A DNA stretch of 64,000 nt from NCBI RefSeq assembly GCF_900155985.1, contig NZ_FTMA01000001.1, positions 1,932,655 through 1,996,654 of the forward strand, given 5' to 3'. The notes under the pieces were generated by a model, which saw only the letters and a program-made list of their open reading frames with translations, was not told the origin of the DNA and made no database searches. The position numbers were made by a program, and so were the translations under genes. This DNA is from Maribacter ulvicola. Its GTDB lineage: Bacteria; Bacteroidota; Bacteroidia; Flavobacteriales; Flavobacteriaceae. Of this stretch, positions 35,535-45,268 are shown piece by piece (positions within the stretch are counted from its first letter, which is position 1; the number at the start of each line of letters is the position of its first letter).

Positions 35535-37076
35535 TTATTTATTCTCTATTGACAATTCATAATATGATGGCTTTTTATTTCCTAAAGAATCTAAACAACC
35601 AAAGAAGTGTTGCTTTTTTGTTTTCCAAGGTAGGCTACCGGCAACTGAGCTAGGTACCTTTTCAAAGTCATAAAGTGTCCAAAATAAAAAAGGTATGTTC
35701 TTTTTTTTCAAGTAACCCTGCATTTCTTTATAATACGCAGCTTGTTTTTCATCAGAACCTAAAAATCCGCTCCACATACCATCATAAGAAGAATCTCCAT
35801 ATTCTTGTAAAACAATGGGCTTATGAGGTATTAAATTGCTTAGAATATTATAGGACGCTATAAAGTGTTTTGGCTTTTTATAATAATGAAAGGAAATAAA
35901 GTCAACCTCTTCTGATAGGTTCATTGCAGCTTCTGGGTTAGACCAGCCAATGGTTATTGGGTTTTTAGTATCCCAATTTCTTATTTCCAAAATCATTTGA
36001 TTTAGCCATTGTATTACATTCTCTTTGCCACGAGAACCAAAATCCAAATCGGGTTCGTTTTTTATATCCCATCCTAAAAGCGCTGGGTGGTCTTTTACCG
36101 CATTTACAATGGCTTCTGCGTGCCTGTGGGTCAAAGTCCAATTAGAGATATCATAATCTCCATAAAAATCGAATAGGGTTATGAGAACATCTAAGTCGTT
36201 ATTTGCTGCCTTATCCAAAAGTTTCTTTAAAAGTTCTAGCTTTTTAGCATGAACCCTATTTTTTCCAAAATCTTCATATTGTATAAATACACGAATGGAG
36301 TTTAACCCCATATCATGAATGATTTGAAAATCTTTATCGATTATGGTATCATTAAAACGCTTACCAAAAGTGTCCCATGGAGAATCCTTTGGGTAGTAAT
36401 TTAAGCCTCTTTGTCTTTTAATTTTATCAAGCTTAGCCTGTATGTTTCGTTTCTCTTTCTTAGGAGTGTCAATAGGGTTAGGGATTTCCTTTAAATGCCT
36501 AATACGCCAAAATCCATCTTCTAACAGCATCATGACTTGGTAACTAGTGGTGTCTTTTTCTTTTAAAATAAGCGTCTCGCCTTCATACGTTTCTTGGTAT
36601 TCTTCAACATTATAATCTTTAAAGACTACCATAGTACCATCTGCCGTATAAAAATCTAAGGCAGGATTATGGTTTAGGGTAGTACGTTTGTACCAATGAT
36701 TGTTCTTTATATTTAAATCAATATTGTCATATAATCTAACTCTTGCACTATCCGTATAGAAATCTTCAATGCCGTAACGATCATTTTTCTTGAACGCAAT
36801 ATTTCTAACATGCCAAGCATTCATATAATCATTCGTAATTTCCTCCAAAGCTTGCTCTTCCATTGGTCGCCCTGGGTTGTCTAAATCTGTCCACTCTAAA
36901 CCTGGCTTATAAACATCATCCATGGGTACTTCTAAATGTAGCATAGAAGTTTTATCCGCTCCGGTATTCATAAATGCCCAGGCAGCTCCTATACCATATA
37001 TAATAAGGCCGTTTATAGCCAAAAAGGTGACTATTAGCACCGTCCTATACAATGTTTTATTTAATTGTTTCGCCAT
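35535..37076 (-). CDS. Membrane-anchored GH5-like glycoside hydrolase
   Basis: A 513-residue protein with one N-terminal membrane segment (about residues 11-34), an intermediate domain (about 75-215, NTF2-like in appearance: WRIRHLKEIPNP), and a C-terminal TIM-barrel hydrolase of cellulase/GH5-like type (about 235-510). Candidate catalytic residues are the acid/base Glu in DIKNEPDLD and the nucleophile Glu in VLQEYGDSS. It is probably periplasmic and trims or cleaves the glycan made by the locus, as glycosidases in other exopolysaccharide loci do. Its start overlaps the upstream lipoprotein gene by 20 bases. Substrate unknown. Confidence 0.82.
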   Translation of the reverse strand: MAKQLNKTLYRTVLIVTFLAINGLIIYGIGAAWAFMNTGADKTSMLHLEVPMDDVYKPGLEWTDLDNPGRPMEEQALEEITNDYMNAWHVRNIAFKKNDRYGIEDFYTDSARVRLYDNIDLNIKNNHWYKRTTLNHNPALDFYTADGTMVVFKDYNVEEYQETYEGETLILKEKDTTSYQVMMLLEDGFWRIRHLKEIPNPIDTPKKEKRNIQAKLDKIKRQRGLNYYPKDSPWDTFGKRFNDTIIDKDFQIIHDMGLNSIRVFIQYEDFGKNRVHAKKLELLKKLLDKAANNDLDVLITLFDFYGDYDISNWTLTHRHAEAIVNAVKDHPALLGWDIKNEPDLDFGSRGKENVIQWLNQMILEIRNWDTKNPITIGWSNPEAAMNLSEEVDFISFHYYKKPKHFIASYNILSNLIPHKPIVLQEYGDSSYDGMWSGFLGSDEKQAAYYKEMQGYLKKKNIPFLFWTLYDFEKVPSSVAGSLPWKTKKQHFFGCLDSLGNKKPSYYELSIENK

Positions 37077-38304
37077 GTATATTGATTATAAATTCTTTTG
37101 TAATACCTGCAGCGGTTAATTTTAATGTATAATCACCATCTTCAAGAAAATGCTCGCCTAAGAAAATAGTAGATACTCCGTTTTTAGATGTTGTTTTCTT
37201 GGTGTCAATAAATTCTCCATTAGCATCGTAAATATCTAATTGCAATAGTAGTCCGTCAGGAATCAATTGTTTCATGAAACTTTCAAACGGACCAACATCA
37301 ATATTTCTATTTCCTTTAGAAAAATGAACGGCATAGTCTTTTACTGCAGATTTAAACTTAAATGTAGTTATGTTACTTTCTGCAGCACCTGTTATAAAAG
37401 CTTGAACTTCCCAAGTGGTAGCCTGGTCTGGGTGTAAGGTTTTTGCCTCGGCAACACCATTAATGGTAGTACCAACAGTATATAGATATTGATTTCTTTC
37501 ATTTTTGATAACGAAAGTGACCAGTGTGCCATTAGTAACCGTATTCCCATATTCATCTTTTATAATATCTGATACAAACGTTACGATCTGGTTGCCATCA
37601 GCAAATGTATGCGCGCTAGAAGCACTAATGGAAAAGTTGACCGCATTGGCAGGATATACAATGGTAGCTAATTCTTTGGAGGTGGTACCGTTACATTCTG
37701 ATGTCACCAATATTCTACCAGATTTTAAGGTAGAAGCTACATTATACCAGGCAATAAAATTATCTGTAGTTATCTGTAATTCATCAATGTTTTCTAAGAA
37801 TTGATATTTAACGGTTATCTCAGTGCCATTATTTAAGGGATTGTCATAAGCATCTGTGGGCGAGATGGTCAACATTGAAAAATCATTTCTACCTGCGGTT
37901 ATACTACGGGGACCAAAGTAAGATTCTACATAAGTAGCCTTTTGGGCATTGGTAGCAATTTGATGCGTGCCTTCTTCCAAAATCTCACTTTTTAAAACCA
38001 ACTTCCAATGGAATGGACCGGCAATTCTCGTGAAGTTCTCAGGAATGTTGAATTCAATATTTTCCCTCTCATTTGTATTAGGTTTTAGTAACACACTGCC
38101 GTAAGCATTTTTTATTTGCAATTTATAGGTTTCATTGGGTGCATCTGTTTTAAAGAAAAAAGTGATGGCATCACCAGCGATAGTGTTTTTTACTTGCGAT
38201 ATTAGCTCAGTTTGGGGTATATAAATTTCAGTAGGCTGTTCTTCTTTTTTTTCTGAACAACCTAATAGTACAAGACCTAGAAATATTAAAATGGTATTAC
38301 GCAT
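37057..38304 (-). CDS. Lipoprotein with Ig-like (Big/invasin) repeats
   Basis: A 415-residue lipoprotein with signal peptide and lipobox LVLLGCSEKK (Cys16), an acidic stretch after the Cys, and several Ig-like beta domains. One carries the bacterial Ig/invasin pattern DEYGNTVTNGTLVTFVI (about residue 255) and another DAYDNPLNNGTEITVKY (about 150). The likely role is a periplasmic or surface scaffold in the glycan machine. It is encoded between the GT-C gene (one base gap) and the glycosidase gene (20-base overlap), so the three form one operon. Confidence 0.8.
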   Translation of the reverse strand: MRNTILIFLGLVLLGCSEKKEEQPTEIYIPQTELISQVKNTIAGDAITFFFKTDAPNETYKLQIKNAYGSVLLKPNTNERENIEFNIPENFTRIAGPFHWKLVLKSEILEEGTHQIATNAQKATYVESYFGPRSITAGRNDFSMLTISPTDAYDNPLNNGTEITVKYQFLENIDELQITTDNFIAWYNVASTLKSGRILVTSECNGTTSKELATIVYPANAVNFSISASSAHTFADGNQIVTFVSDIIKDEYGNTVTNGTLVTFVIKNERNQYLYTVGTTINGVAEAKTLHPDQATTWEVQAFITGAAESNITTFKFKSAVKDYAVHFSKGNRNIDVGPFESFMKQLIPDGLLLQLDIYDANGEFIDTKKTTSKNGVSTIFLGEHFLEDGDYTLKLTAAGITKEFIINIHGETIK

Positions 38305-38305
38305 A

Positions 38306-41300
38306 CTATTTAGGATTACCTATATAACTGTTGATCTCAAATTTTATGTACTCATATCCTTTCCCTTTAAAAGGTTGGGTTTGCTGTTTACCATGTACCA
38401 ACTTTCTATTAGGGAATAATTTATCTGCAATGGCCTTGTTGGGAGATCCATTAACAAAGCAATTTTCTAAACTGCTGTTTATAATTTTTAAATTATTAAG
38501 ATCTAATGGTGTGTAATTAAAGAACTGTTTACGCTGTATTCTAACCCCTTCTGTTACAAATTTATGATCTACCCAAAGTAGTTCACTATTTTCATCGTAA
38601 TAAGATATAATTAATTGGGGAATGGTCACTTCCTGCACCCCCGAGTTGAATAACACTCCATTAAAACCTTGTTCGGTGTATTCCAAACCTTGTAGGGCAA
38701 CATGCTTATATAAATCTGTGTTAGCAGTGTTACCTGCAGATTGTAGGTTGAACTTGGTGGGTTGCTGTTCAAAGCTTATAGGTGTAAATTGATCAGGGTC
38801 AAAAGTTGGTGGTAGGGTGTCTTTGGTAGACGACCATGCAATTCCTTCAAAATTAATTTTAAAGGTCGTTGTTTCTTTTGGCATCAACTTATGCTTTATC
38901 TGATGCTTTGCATTGTAATTGGCCAATTCCTTATTGTCATCATTATAAAGCGTGGCTTTAATTACAATATCTGCTGGGGTATTGTCTACATTTTGTAATT
39001 CACCTATTATACTATACTGTCCTTTGTATTTGACCAATTTAGCCGATAGAATTTCTAGAACGGGTTGTTTTAAAACGTCTTCATGATAGGTTTCTTGAGT
39101 TGTAATTTTTCGTCTACCATGATTATAGTAGGTGGTGCCATTGGCGGTAAATAGTTGATCTGGCGGTATGTCATTATCAACCTTTAATGATTTTACATAC
39201 CACTTATTTTTTCGCTTTACCAGTTCATAGAACTCATTGTTGAACACATTTTCTAAAGGGGTGATCCAACGTGTAGCTACTTTTGCCTTTGCGCTATTTT
39301 CAGTTTCATCATAAATTTCTATGCCTAACGAATCTAATTTGGCATACGAGCTTAAAATACCATCAGTAACGGAGACTTCTAGCATATACTGGGCAATATT
39401 AATATTTTCTTCTGGGTCTATGTAAGAGTGTGCTCTGGAGAACTCCTTAAAATCTAAGGCGTCATAGTAAGATTCTATCACATTATTGGGTGAAAGTTGG
39501 GTGACATTTTTTACATAAAAAATATACATGCCATACCCCATGCATACCAATACCACTAATGCCCACCAGTGCGAAATGGTCAACAGCTTAGAGGAGAATT
39601 TATTATAGGGTAGTTCTAACTTCATAAAAGCATGTACCGGTACTTTTCTGGATTTTAGAAGGCGGACCCATATCATCTGAATATTGACAAAAATGGCAAT
39701 AAGTACGGTAGATAACGGAATTATACCCCACATAAGTTTCATTATGGTAGGTACATCTTGTTTAGGCATAATTTGAGGAATGGGTGCCACATTTAGTTTC
39801 TCCCATACCATAATTCCGTTTTCTAGTTGCTGCAGCCGTTGCCAACCGCAGTAGTAGAGAATGGGGTCATAAAACTTATCATTAGAAAATATATATTTTA
39901 AATTATATTTTTCTGGTACGGTCAGGAATTGCTGTAATGAACCAATACCTTCAACACCTCTAAACTTAGAATTTTCTATTCGTTCAATAGCCCTAGTGGT
40001 CAATTCGGGCAATCGTCGAGCTGAGTGGTAATTGCCATCAACGGTCATTGCCCTGGTCTGTGCAGAAAGCCAGGCCATTTGATCGCCAAACCCCAACGGT
40101 AGATACCGCCATGAGTCATGTGAATCTGCCCCTAGAAAATTGACAATGGGTTGCATTTTAATTTTAGCAGGCTGAGAGGGCCTAAAATAACCCAATGTCA
40201 TGGTAAAGATGACCATGAACAGCATACCACCAGCTATCAGTCCGCCTAACACTCTATGGTAAACTCCACCAAATTTTTCTTGTATCAATATTTTTAAATC
40301 ACCTTCAACCATCCGGTAGGCAAACTCTGCAAATATGGGAAGTGCCATAATGGTAGCCCATAAGGTAAACCTATCCAAGGTCAAAATATTAAACGCCATT
40401 TCACCCAACATCATACGTGGTATAGGAGTAGTACCACCTGTTCCTAATATGGTCAATAGGGTAAAGGATAATCCAAAGAATACATATCTTTTACTAAAAT
40501 ATCTGTAAAAGAAATAGGGTAGAATAAAGAGAAATACACCCCACGGAATAATGAAAAATACGAGGCCCGATGAGGTTATCTCCAAGAAGTTATCTCTTGA
40601 TCCATGTGGTATGGCAACTTGGGTTATTGGGTTTCTTTTAGAGTTGTACCAGTAGGGAAAAATACAGAATACGAGTAAGAATATTGCCGTGCCGCCAAAC
40701 TTGGCTATACGCCAAAAATGCTGAAGAGTGGTACCCCAAAATATTTTAAAGGTAAGTGCTTTGTACGATGCTACTTTTTCTCTGGCAGCATCCATTACCG
40801 CCATGCCCATTAAAGGAGCAATAAAAAATACCATACCAAAAAGCGGAGTAACATGGTGAGAAGTTACTGTTACTGCAAGCATAGTCGCCGAAGTAATGAA
40901 ATAACGCGTTTTACCTGTTTTGATCCATAGGTAAATCTCGGTCATGGAATGCAGTAATATTGATAATGCCGATATACTGGGCAATTGCCCGAAAATATGG
41001 AGTGTCTCTACAAAGGTAGACGAGAAAACGGCCATTACAGCACCGTAACCAGCAATACGACGGCTACCGGTCATTAATAAGGTATACCTGTATGCCCCGG
41101 TAATAAATAATACAATGGCTATTAATGCAACGGTATACATACCAAATTTTAGTCCACCAATGTATGAAAGTATGCCTATAAGCTGATGTACCAATGGCGG
41201 ATACGACTGTACGGTAAAACCGGTATACCACCTATATTCCCATGGGTCAAACCAACTACTAGCGTAGTGATCAGCAAAGAATAAATGAATTAAAGCGTCA

Positions 41301-41395
41301 TAGGTAGATTCTAACGTAAAGAAAATAGCAGAACCATGAAAAGCTAGCCCTACTATTAAAGCTAGTATTAAAAGAGTATTAGTTTTTTTTTTCAA
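38306..41395 (-). CDS. Large GT-C-like membrane protein (PTPS-related membrane domain)
   Basis: A 1029-residue polytopic protein. About 12 membrane segments fill residues 5-430, starting LLILALIVGLAFHGSAIFF, and an acidic first loop carries ESTYDALIHLFFADHYAS, as in GT-C glycosyltransferases and the 6-pyruvoyl-tetrahydropterin-synthase-related membrane family. Two further segments lie near 555-580 and 615-640, followed by a large extracytoplasmic C terminus with beta-rich domains. GT-C enzymes take polyprenyl-phosphate sugars, the product expected of the receiver-GT2 fusion, so this is a plausible polymerase or transferase of the locus. The start codon is TTG at 41395; no usable ATG lies upstream. 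Function inferred. Confidence 0.78.
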   Translation of the reverse strand: MKKKTNTLLILALIVGLAFHGSAIFFTLESTYDALIHLFFADHYASSWFDPWEYRWYTGFTVQSYPPLVHQLIGILSYIGGLKFGMYTVALIAIVLFITGAYRYTLLMTGSRRIAGYGAVMAVFSSTFVETLHIFGQLPSISALSILLHSMTEIYLWIKTGKTRYFITSATMLAVTVTSHHVTPLFGMVFFIAPLMGMAVMDAAREKVASYKALTFKIFWGTTLQHFWRIAKFGGTAIFLLVFCIFPYWYNSKRNPITQVAIPHGSRDNFLEITSSGLVFFIIPWGVFLFILPYFFYRYFSKRYVFFGLSFTLLTILGTGGTTPIPRMMLGEMAFNILTLDRFTLWATIMALPIFAEFAYRMVEGDLKILIQEKFGGVYHRVLGGLIAGGMLFMVIFTMTLGYFRPSQPAKIKMQPIVNFLGADSHDSWRYLPLGFGDQMAWLSAQTRAMTVDGNYHSARRLPELTTRAIERIENSKFRGVEGIGSLQQFLTVPEKYNLKYIFSNDKFYDPILYYCGWQRLQQLENGIMVWEKLNVAPIPQIMPKQDVPTIMKLMWGIIPLSTVLIAIFVNIQMIWVRLLKSRKVPVHAFMKLELPYNKFSSKLLTISHWWALVVLVCMGYGMYIFYVKNVTQLSPNNVIESYYDALDFKEFSRAHSYIDPEENINIAQYMLEVSVTDGILSSYAKLDSLGIEIYDETENSAKAKVATRWITPLENVFNNEFYELVKRKNKWYVKSLKVDNDIPPDQLFTANGTTYYNHGRRKITTQETYHEDVLKQPVLEILSAKLVKYKGQYSIIGELQNVDNTPADIVIKATLYNDDNKELANYNAKHQIKHKLMPKETTTFKINFEGIAWSSTKDTLPPTFDPDQFTPISFEQQPTKFNLQSAGNTANTDLYKHVALQGLEYTEQGFNGVLFNSGVQEVTIPQLIISYYDENSELLWVDHKFVTEGVRIQRKQFFNYTPLDLNNLKIINSSLENCFVNGSPNKAIADKLFPNRKLVHGKQQTQPFKGKGYEYIKFEINSYIGNPK

Positions 41396-41817
41396 TGGTT
41401 ATGGTAGCATCTAATTGTTATAAAGGTATTAAATATATAAGACGATGATTACAATAAGAGCAGAATAGTTTCAATTTTAATAATGGAATACTTACAATTA
41501 TATACTGTATTGTTTTAATATTTATTTAGAGCACAAATGGTTTTTCCATTTATAACTGGTCATGAAAATAAAAAAAGTATTTTGGTAAAGCTGCTGTTCA
41601 TAGCATGATTGGCGAGCAAGCACTACAAAACGAACTCATGCCGTTGGTTCTAAATTATTTTTAAAAGATGTTATTTTGATTATTGAGTAACTAGTTCAAA
41701 TCTCCATAGATTGTAGTTGATTTGGCAAAAAAAATAAGGAGCACCATTTATACTTTTTGTTTTTATGAAGTCAACCCCTCTTGTTACCAAAGCGTATCTT
41801 TGTGTTAGATTTTATAG
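41396..41817. other. Divergent intergenic region
   Basis: 422 bases between the divergent GT-C and FUSC genes. It has no complete gene. An open stretch at 41572-41664 has a protein-like composition but no start signal or recognisable family. The FUSC promoter lies at its right end. Confidence 0.4.
41795..41802 (+). promoter_or_regulatory. -7 promoter element of the FUSC gene
   Basis: TATCTTTG is a perfect TAnnTTTG match 16 bases before the start codon, implying a very short leader. Confidence 0.5.
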
Positions 41818-44046
41818 GTGTTGAGCAAAATACAAGATTATATCACTACTTCTTTTAAAGAATTGCTACAGTTTCTTGGTAGTACTAATTTTTCTAAATC
41901 GGTACTGACTATGATTGCAGTGATTACACCATTGGCAATTGGTATTTATACAGGGTATACAGAAATAGGTGTAGCCCTTTGTTTTGGTGCTTTTTGGTGT
42001 AACCCAAGTGATGTAAACGGTAGTCTTAAGCATAAGGTATATGGTATTTTGTTCTCGGCGGCCTTGGTCATGGTGGTTAGTTTTATTGGTGGTTATGTTC
42101 ATTATTCGCCCTGGCTTTCTTTAGTAATTTTAGGGGTGACCAGCTTTGCTATTTCCTTGATATCATCTTATGGATTTAGGGCGTCGCTTATTAGTTTTTC
42201 AGGATTACTGGCGCTGATATTAAGCTTTGCCCATACGCCTGATAAGTTAAGAATTTATGAGTATTCTTTGTTGGTGGGGCTTGGCGGACTATGGTATTTG
42301 GCAGTGTCTCTTCTATGGTATAAGATAAACCCTAAAGGTCAGACCGAAGAGATTTTATATGAAACCATAGCGCGTACAGGTAAGTTGATGAAGAAACGCG
42401 GAAAGCTTATTGATGAACTTTCTAATAGAAAAAAACTGCTAAAAAGTTTATTCTTAATGCAGAGCGAATTGACGGAGCAGCATGAAACACTTCGTGAGAT
42501 TCTTATACTTTCGCGTAAAAATTCTGGTAGGTCGGTTTATAATGGTAAGCGTGTGCTGGTCCTTGTGCAGCTTATAGAGATGTTAGAGACCGCTGGTGCC
42601 AACCCGGTGAATTATACGAAAATGGATCGGCAGTTTCAAATGTACCCAGAATTTACAAAACTATTTCAGAATCTTATTTTTGAAATGGCAAGACAATTAC
42701 AGACCATTGCTGAAATTGGTAACAAACCAAACAAAATTCCGAAGCACGAAACGCTAAATTCTCATTTTAAAGAAATACGCATAAAATTGCAAGACCTCAG
42801 TGAGGTAAAAGAGGCAAAGGCATATGAGGCATATATTATGTTTCAGAATTTTTTGGAATATCAAGAAAAGCAATTTGATAAACTTAAGCGTATAAAATGG
42901 TTATTAAGTGATCATGATGTGGCATCAGAAGAGTTTATTGATAAAGAGATCTTAAAACGATTCTTGATTTCTCAAGATTATAGTCCGCGTATCTTATTAA
43001 GAAATTTAAGCTTTAGGTCTACCATTTTTAGACATTCGTTACGTATGGCGGTTACCTTAATGATTGGTTTTGTACTAGGTAATTTATTTGCTTTTCAGAA
43101 TCCGTATTGGATTCTGTTAACCATTATTTTAATCATGAGACCTAATTATGGTCTCACGAAAACACGCTCAAAAGACAGAACAATTGGTACTATTATTGGC
43201 GGTGTCATTGCCACGGTTATTGTTTATTTAGTGCAAGATGTATATGTATACGCAACGTTGGCATTGATTTCGTTTGTGATAGCACTTTCAATGCTGCAGA
43301 AAAATTACAAGGCATCTGCCATATACGTAACGCTTAGTATTGTATTTATTTACGGCATCTTACAACCAGATGTAATGGCAGTAATTCAATATCGCATTAT
43401 AGATACGCTTTTAGGCGCGGGATTGTCCTACTTAGGATTTCTATTTCTATGGCCCAGCTGGAGTTTTCAAGAAATACGAAAAGATGTTACCAAGAGTGTT
43501 GAAGCAAATAAAGTGTACCTGGCTAAAATTGCAGATTTTTATATTCATAAAGGCAGCGTACCTACAAGTTACCGACTGGCACGTAAAAGTGCATTTTTAG
43601 AGACTTCAAACTTAAGCTCGGCTTTTCAGCGAATGACCCAAGAACCACATTCGAAACAGAAGAACTTGAATAAAATTTATGAGTTGGTAGAACTGAACCA
43701 TAACTTTTTATCTTCCCTGGCCTCATTAAGTATTTATATACAACACCATACCACCACAGAAGCTTCTGAGCGGTTTAATGGTATTGTTCATAAGATCGAT
43801 GAAAACCTTTCTTTTGTGCTGAAATCTCTTGCGGATGTTGGACAGAATGATGAAAAATTGAATTTAGATGAGGTGATTTCGTTTGAAGAGCAATTACCGA
43901 AATTTGAATCTGAGAATGTAAATTTAGGCGATACAGATAATGTCAGGTTAAAACGAAACCATCAAGAAGAACAACTTATATGGGAGCAATTACGTTGGCT
44001 CTACTCCTTAAGTTCTACGATGTTGAAACTAACATCTAGTATGTGA
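41818..44046 (+). CDS. FUSC-family inner-membrane protein (YccS/YhfK-like)
   Basis: A 742-residue membrane protein with two blocks of about six membrane segments (residues about 25-170 and 400-545), each followed by a cytoplasmic helical domain. This duplicated layout is that of FUSC/YccS proteins, related to aromatic-acid exporter subunits. The second block has the family motif QNPYWILLTIILIMRPNYG. The start is GTG at 41818 (alternatively TTG at 41821); no ATG is available in the first residues and the promoter lies just upstream. Role probably efflux or envelope stress; substrate unknown. Confidence 0.85.
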   Translation: MLSKIQDYITTSFKELLQFLGSTNFSKSVLTMIAVITPLAIGIYTGYTEIGVALCFGAFWCNPSDVNGSLKHKVYGILFSAALVMVVSFIGGYVHYSPWLSLVILGVTSFAISLISSYGFRASLISFSGLLALILSFAHTPDKLRIYEYSLLVGLGGLWYLAVSLLWYKINPKGQTEEILYETIARTGKLMKKRGKLIDELSNRKKLLKSLFLMQSELTEQHETLREILILSRKNSGRSVYNGKRVLVLVQLIEMLETAGANPVNYTKMDRQFQMYPEFTKLFQNLIFEMARQLQTIAEIGNKPNKIPKHETLNSHFKEIRIKLQDLSEVKEAKAYEAYIMFQNFLEYQEKQFDKLKRIKWLLSDHDVASEEFIDKEILKRFLISQDYSPRILLRNLSFRSTIFRHSLRMAVTLMIGFVLGNLFAFQNPYWILLTIILIMRPNYGLTKTRSKDRTIGTIIGGVIATVIVYLVQDVYVYATLALISFVIALSMLQKNYKASAIYVTLSIVFIYGILQPDVMAVIQYRIIDTLLGAGLSYLGFLFLWPSWSFQEIRKDVTKSVEANKVYLAKIADFYIHKGSVPTSYRLARKSAFLETSNLSSAFQRMTQEPHSKQKNLNKIYELVELNHNFLSSLASLSIYIQHHTTTEASERFNGIVHKIDENLSFVLKSLADVGQNDEKLNLDEVISFEEQLPKFESENVNLGDTDNVRLKRNHQEEQLIWEQLRWLYSLSSTMLKLTSSM

Positions 44047-44080
44047 TAAAATTTTTAGTTATGCTTTTTAAAAATTACAC

Positions 44081-44707
44081 TTAACTTTCTAGCATTAATT
44101 CTTGAAGCTTCTCAAAGAATAAGCCCACATGCAAGCCGTCCATTAAGCCATGGTGTACGTGTACAGATACGGACATCATTTGTTTGGCATCTACGGTTAT
44201 CATTTTTCCAAAACTAATTTTGGGGCAACTGTCTTGAAAATCATAATGTCTGGCATGTGAAATTGAAGTAAAGTCTACCCATGGAAGGGATGAAAAATGA
44301 ATGACGTCTACGCCAGTTAATGCTGGCATTAAGCTATTAGATGCTTTAACTTCTTTTATTCTTGGTGCTGCCAATGTGCAGAACTTGTGAAAATCAGAAT
44401 TGTAATCAAGGTAAGAAAACCCAAAAGTACCATTTTCACGACCAATTGTTGGAGACGCATTTATGGTGTCATATTCATACACTTTTCCGTTGTCTATTCG
44501 GTACCTAAAATTATCAATACTATTAGCAGCTACAAGTGTTTTATGTAGATAATATAAAAAGAAGGAATACGATTTTGATTTAGACGTGTTAAAGGCTATA
44601 GAACAATCAATCTTGGCGGTAATACCAAGGAAGGGTTCGCTAAATTGAGAGTAAAATTCAAAATGATCTTTTCTGTTCCATTCGTCTAAATTTACTTCTT
44701 TTCGCAT
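44081..44707 (-). CDS. Chloramphenicol acetyltransferase-like protein (CAT fold)
   Basis: A 208-residue type A (CatA-like) acetyltransferase. The catalytic signature HHGLMDGLHVG (HHxxxDG, catalytic His) is near the C terminus, the N-terminal WNRKDHFEFY motif is present, and TFGFSYL and WVDFTSISHA occur in the middle. Acetyl-CoA-dependent. Such genes are common single chromosomal genes in flavobacteria and need not confer resistance; the natural substrate is unknown. No mobile-element signs flank it. Confidence 0.87.
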   Translation of the reverse strand: MRKEVNLDEWNRKDHFEFYSQFSEPFLGITAKIDCSIAFNTSKSKSYSFFLYYLHKTLVAANSIDNFRYRIDNGKVYEYDTINASPTIGRENGTFGFSYLDYNSDFHKFCTLAAPRIKEVKASNSLMPALTGVDVIHFSSLPWVDFTSISHARHYDFQDSCPKISFGKMITVDAKQMMSVSVHVHHGLMDGLHVGLFFEKLQELMLES

Positions 44708-45268
44708 GCTAGTTTTTTAATAATTAATAAAGAGTATGCTACTAAATTACAACGCAGAAGCCTAAATATGCTTACTTATTTTAAGTTTAAATTTGTTGTA
44801 TTCTAGAATAATAATATCAAGACAGCCTATTTTGAAAGCAAGATGTGGGTTCGCTCAATAAATTAATGCGATAACGGCGAGATAGAAAACGATGAAGCTA
44901 TAAAGAAGAAATCCAACAACTGTATAAAGCGTATTTTTATGATAGTTGTATCAGGTTGATCAATGAGTGACGTTGACAACAACGCTGTAGCTAAAGCTCA
45001 ACTAGATAGTATATATCAATTTGTAAGAGTAGAGTACATTGGATACTAGGTCCTTCATAGCATTGTGGCTCATATTTGAATGCAGTACTTTTAATGGTGC
45101 AAAAAAGTGAGACGAGAAAAAAAATACTATTTTTCTTCTCGTTGTATTAAAGTAGATACTCATGAGTGTTGCCCCAGTTTTGTTACTATTAATTTTCTTA
45201 CTAATGATGTATCAATAGCCTAATTACTTAATAGGTATGCATTGTATATAGTTATGATTATGGACAGG
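44708..45268. other. 561-base intergenic region with possible gene remnants
   Basis: No intact gene. At about 44901-44969 one frame reads EEIQQLYKAYFYDSCIRLIN before a stop, and an overlapping frame at 44963-45049 reads MSDVDNNAVAKAQLDSIYQF before a stop, as if a coding sequence had been broken by frameshifts. A hairpin ACGAGAA...TTCTCGT occupies 45112-45142. Family unknown. Confidence 0.35.

Noticed and set aside
41572..41664. Protein-like open stretch (KYFGKAAVHSMIGEQ)
   Set aside because: No start signal, about 30 codons, no family match recognisable; a gene remnant cannot be shown.
44677..44689. ATTCGTCTAAA resembling the LytTR core
   Set aside because: It is inside the first codons of the acetyltransferase gene (Asp-Glu-Trp region), has no good second repeat 21 bp away and no -7 box at the 60-bp distance.
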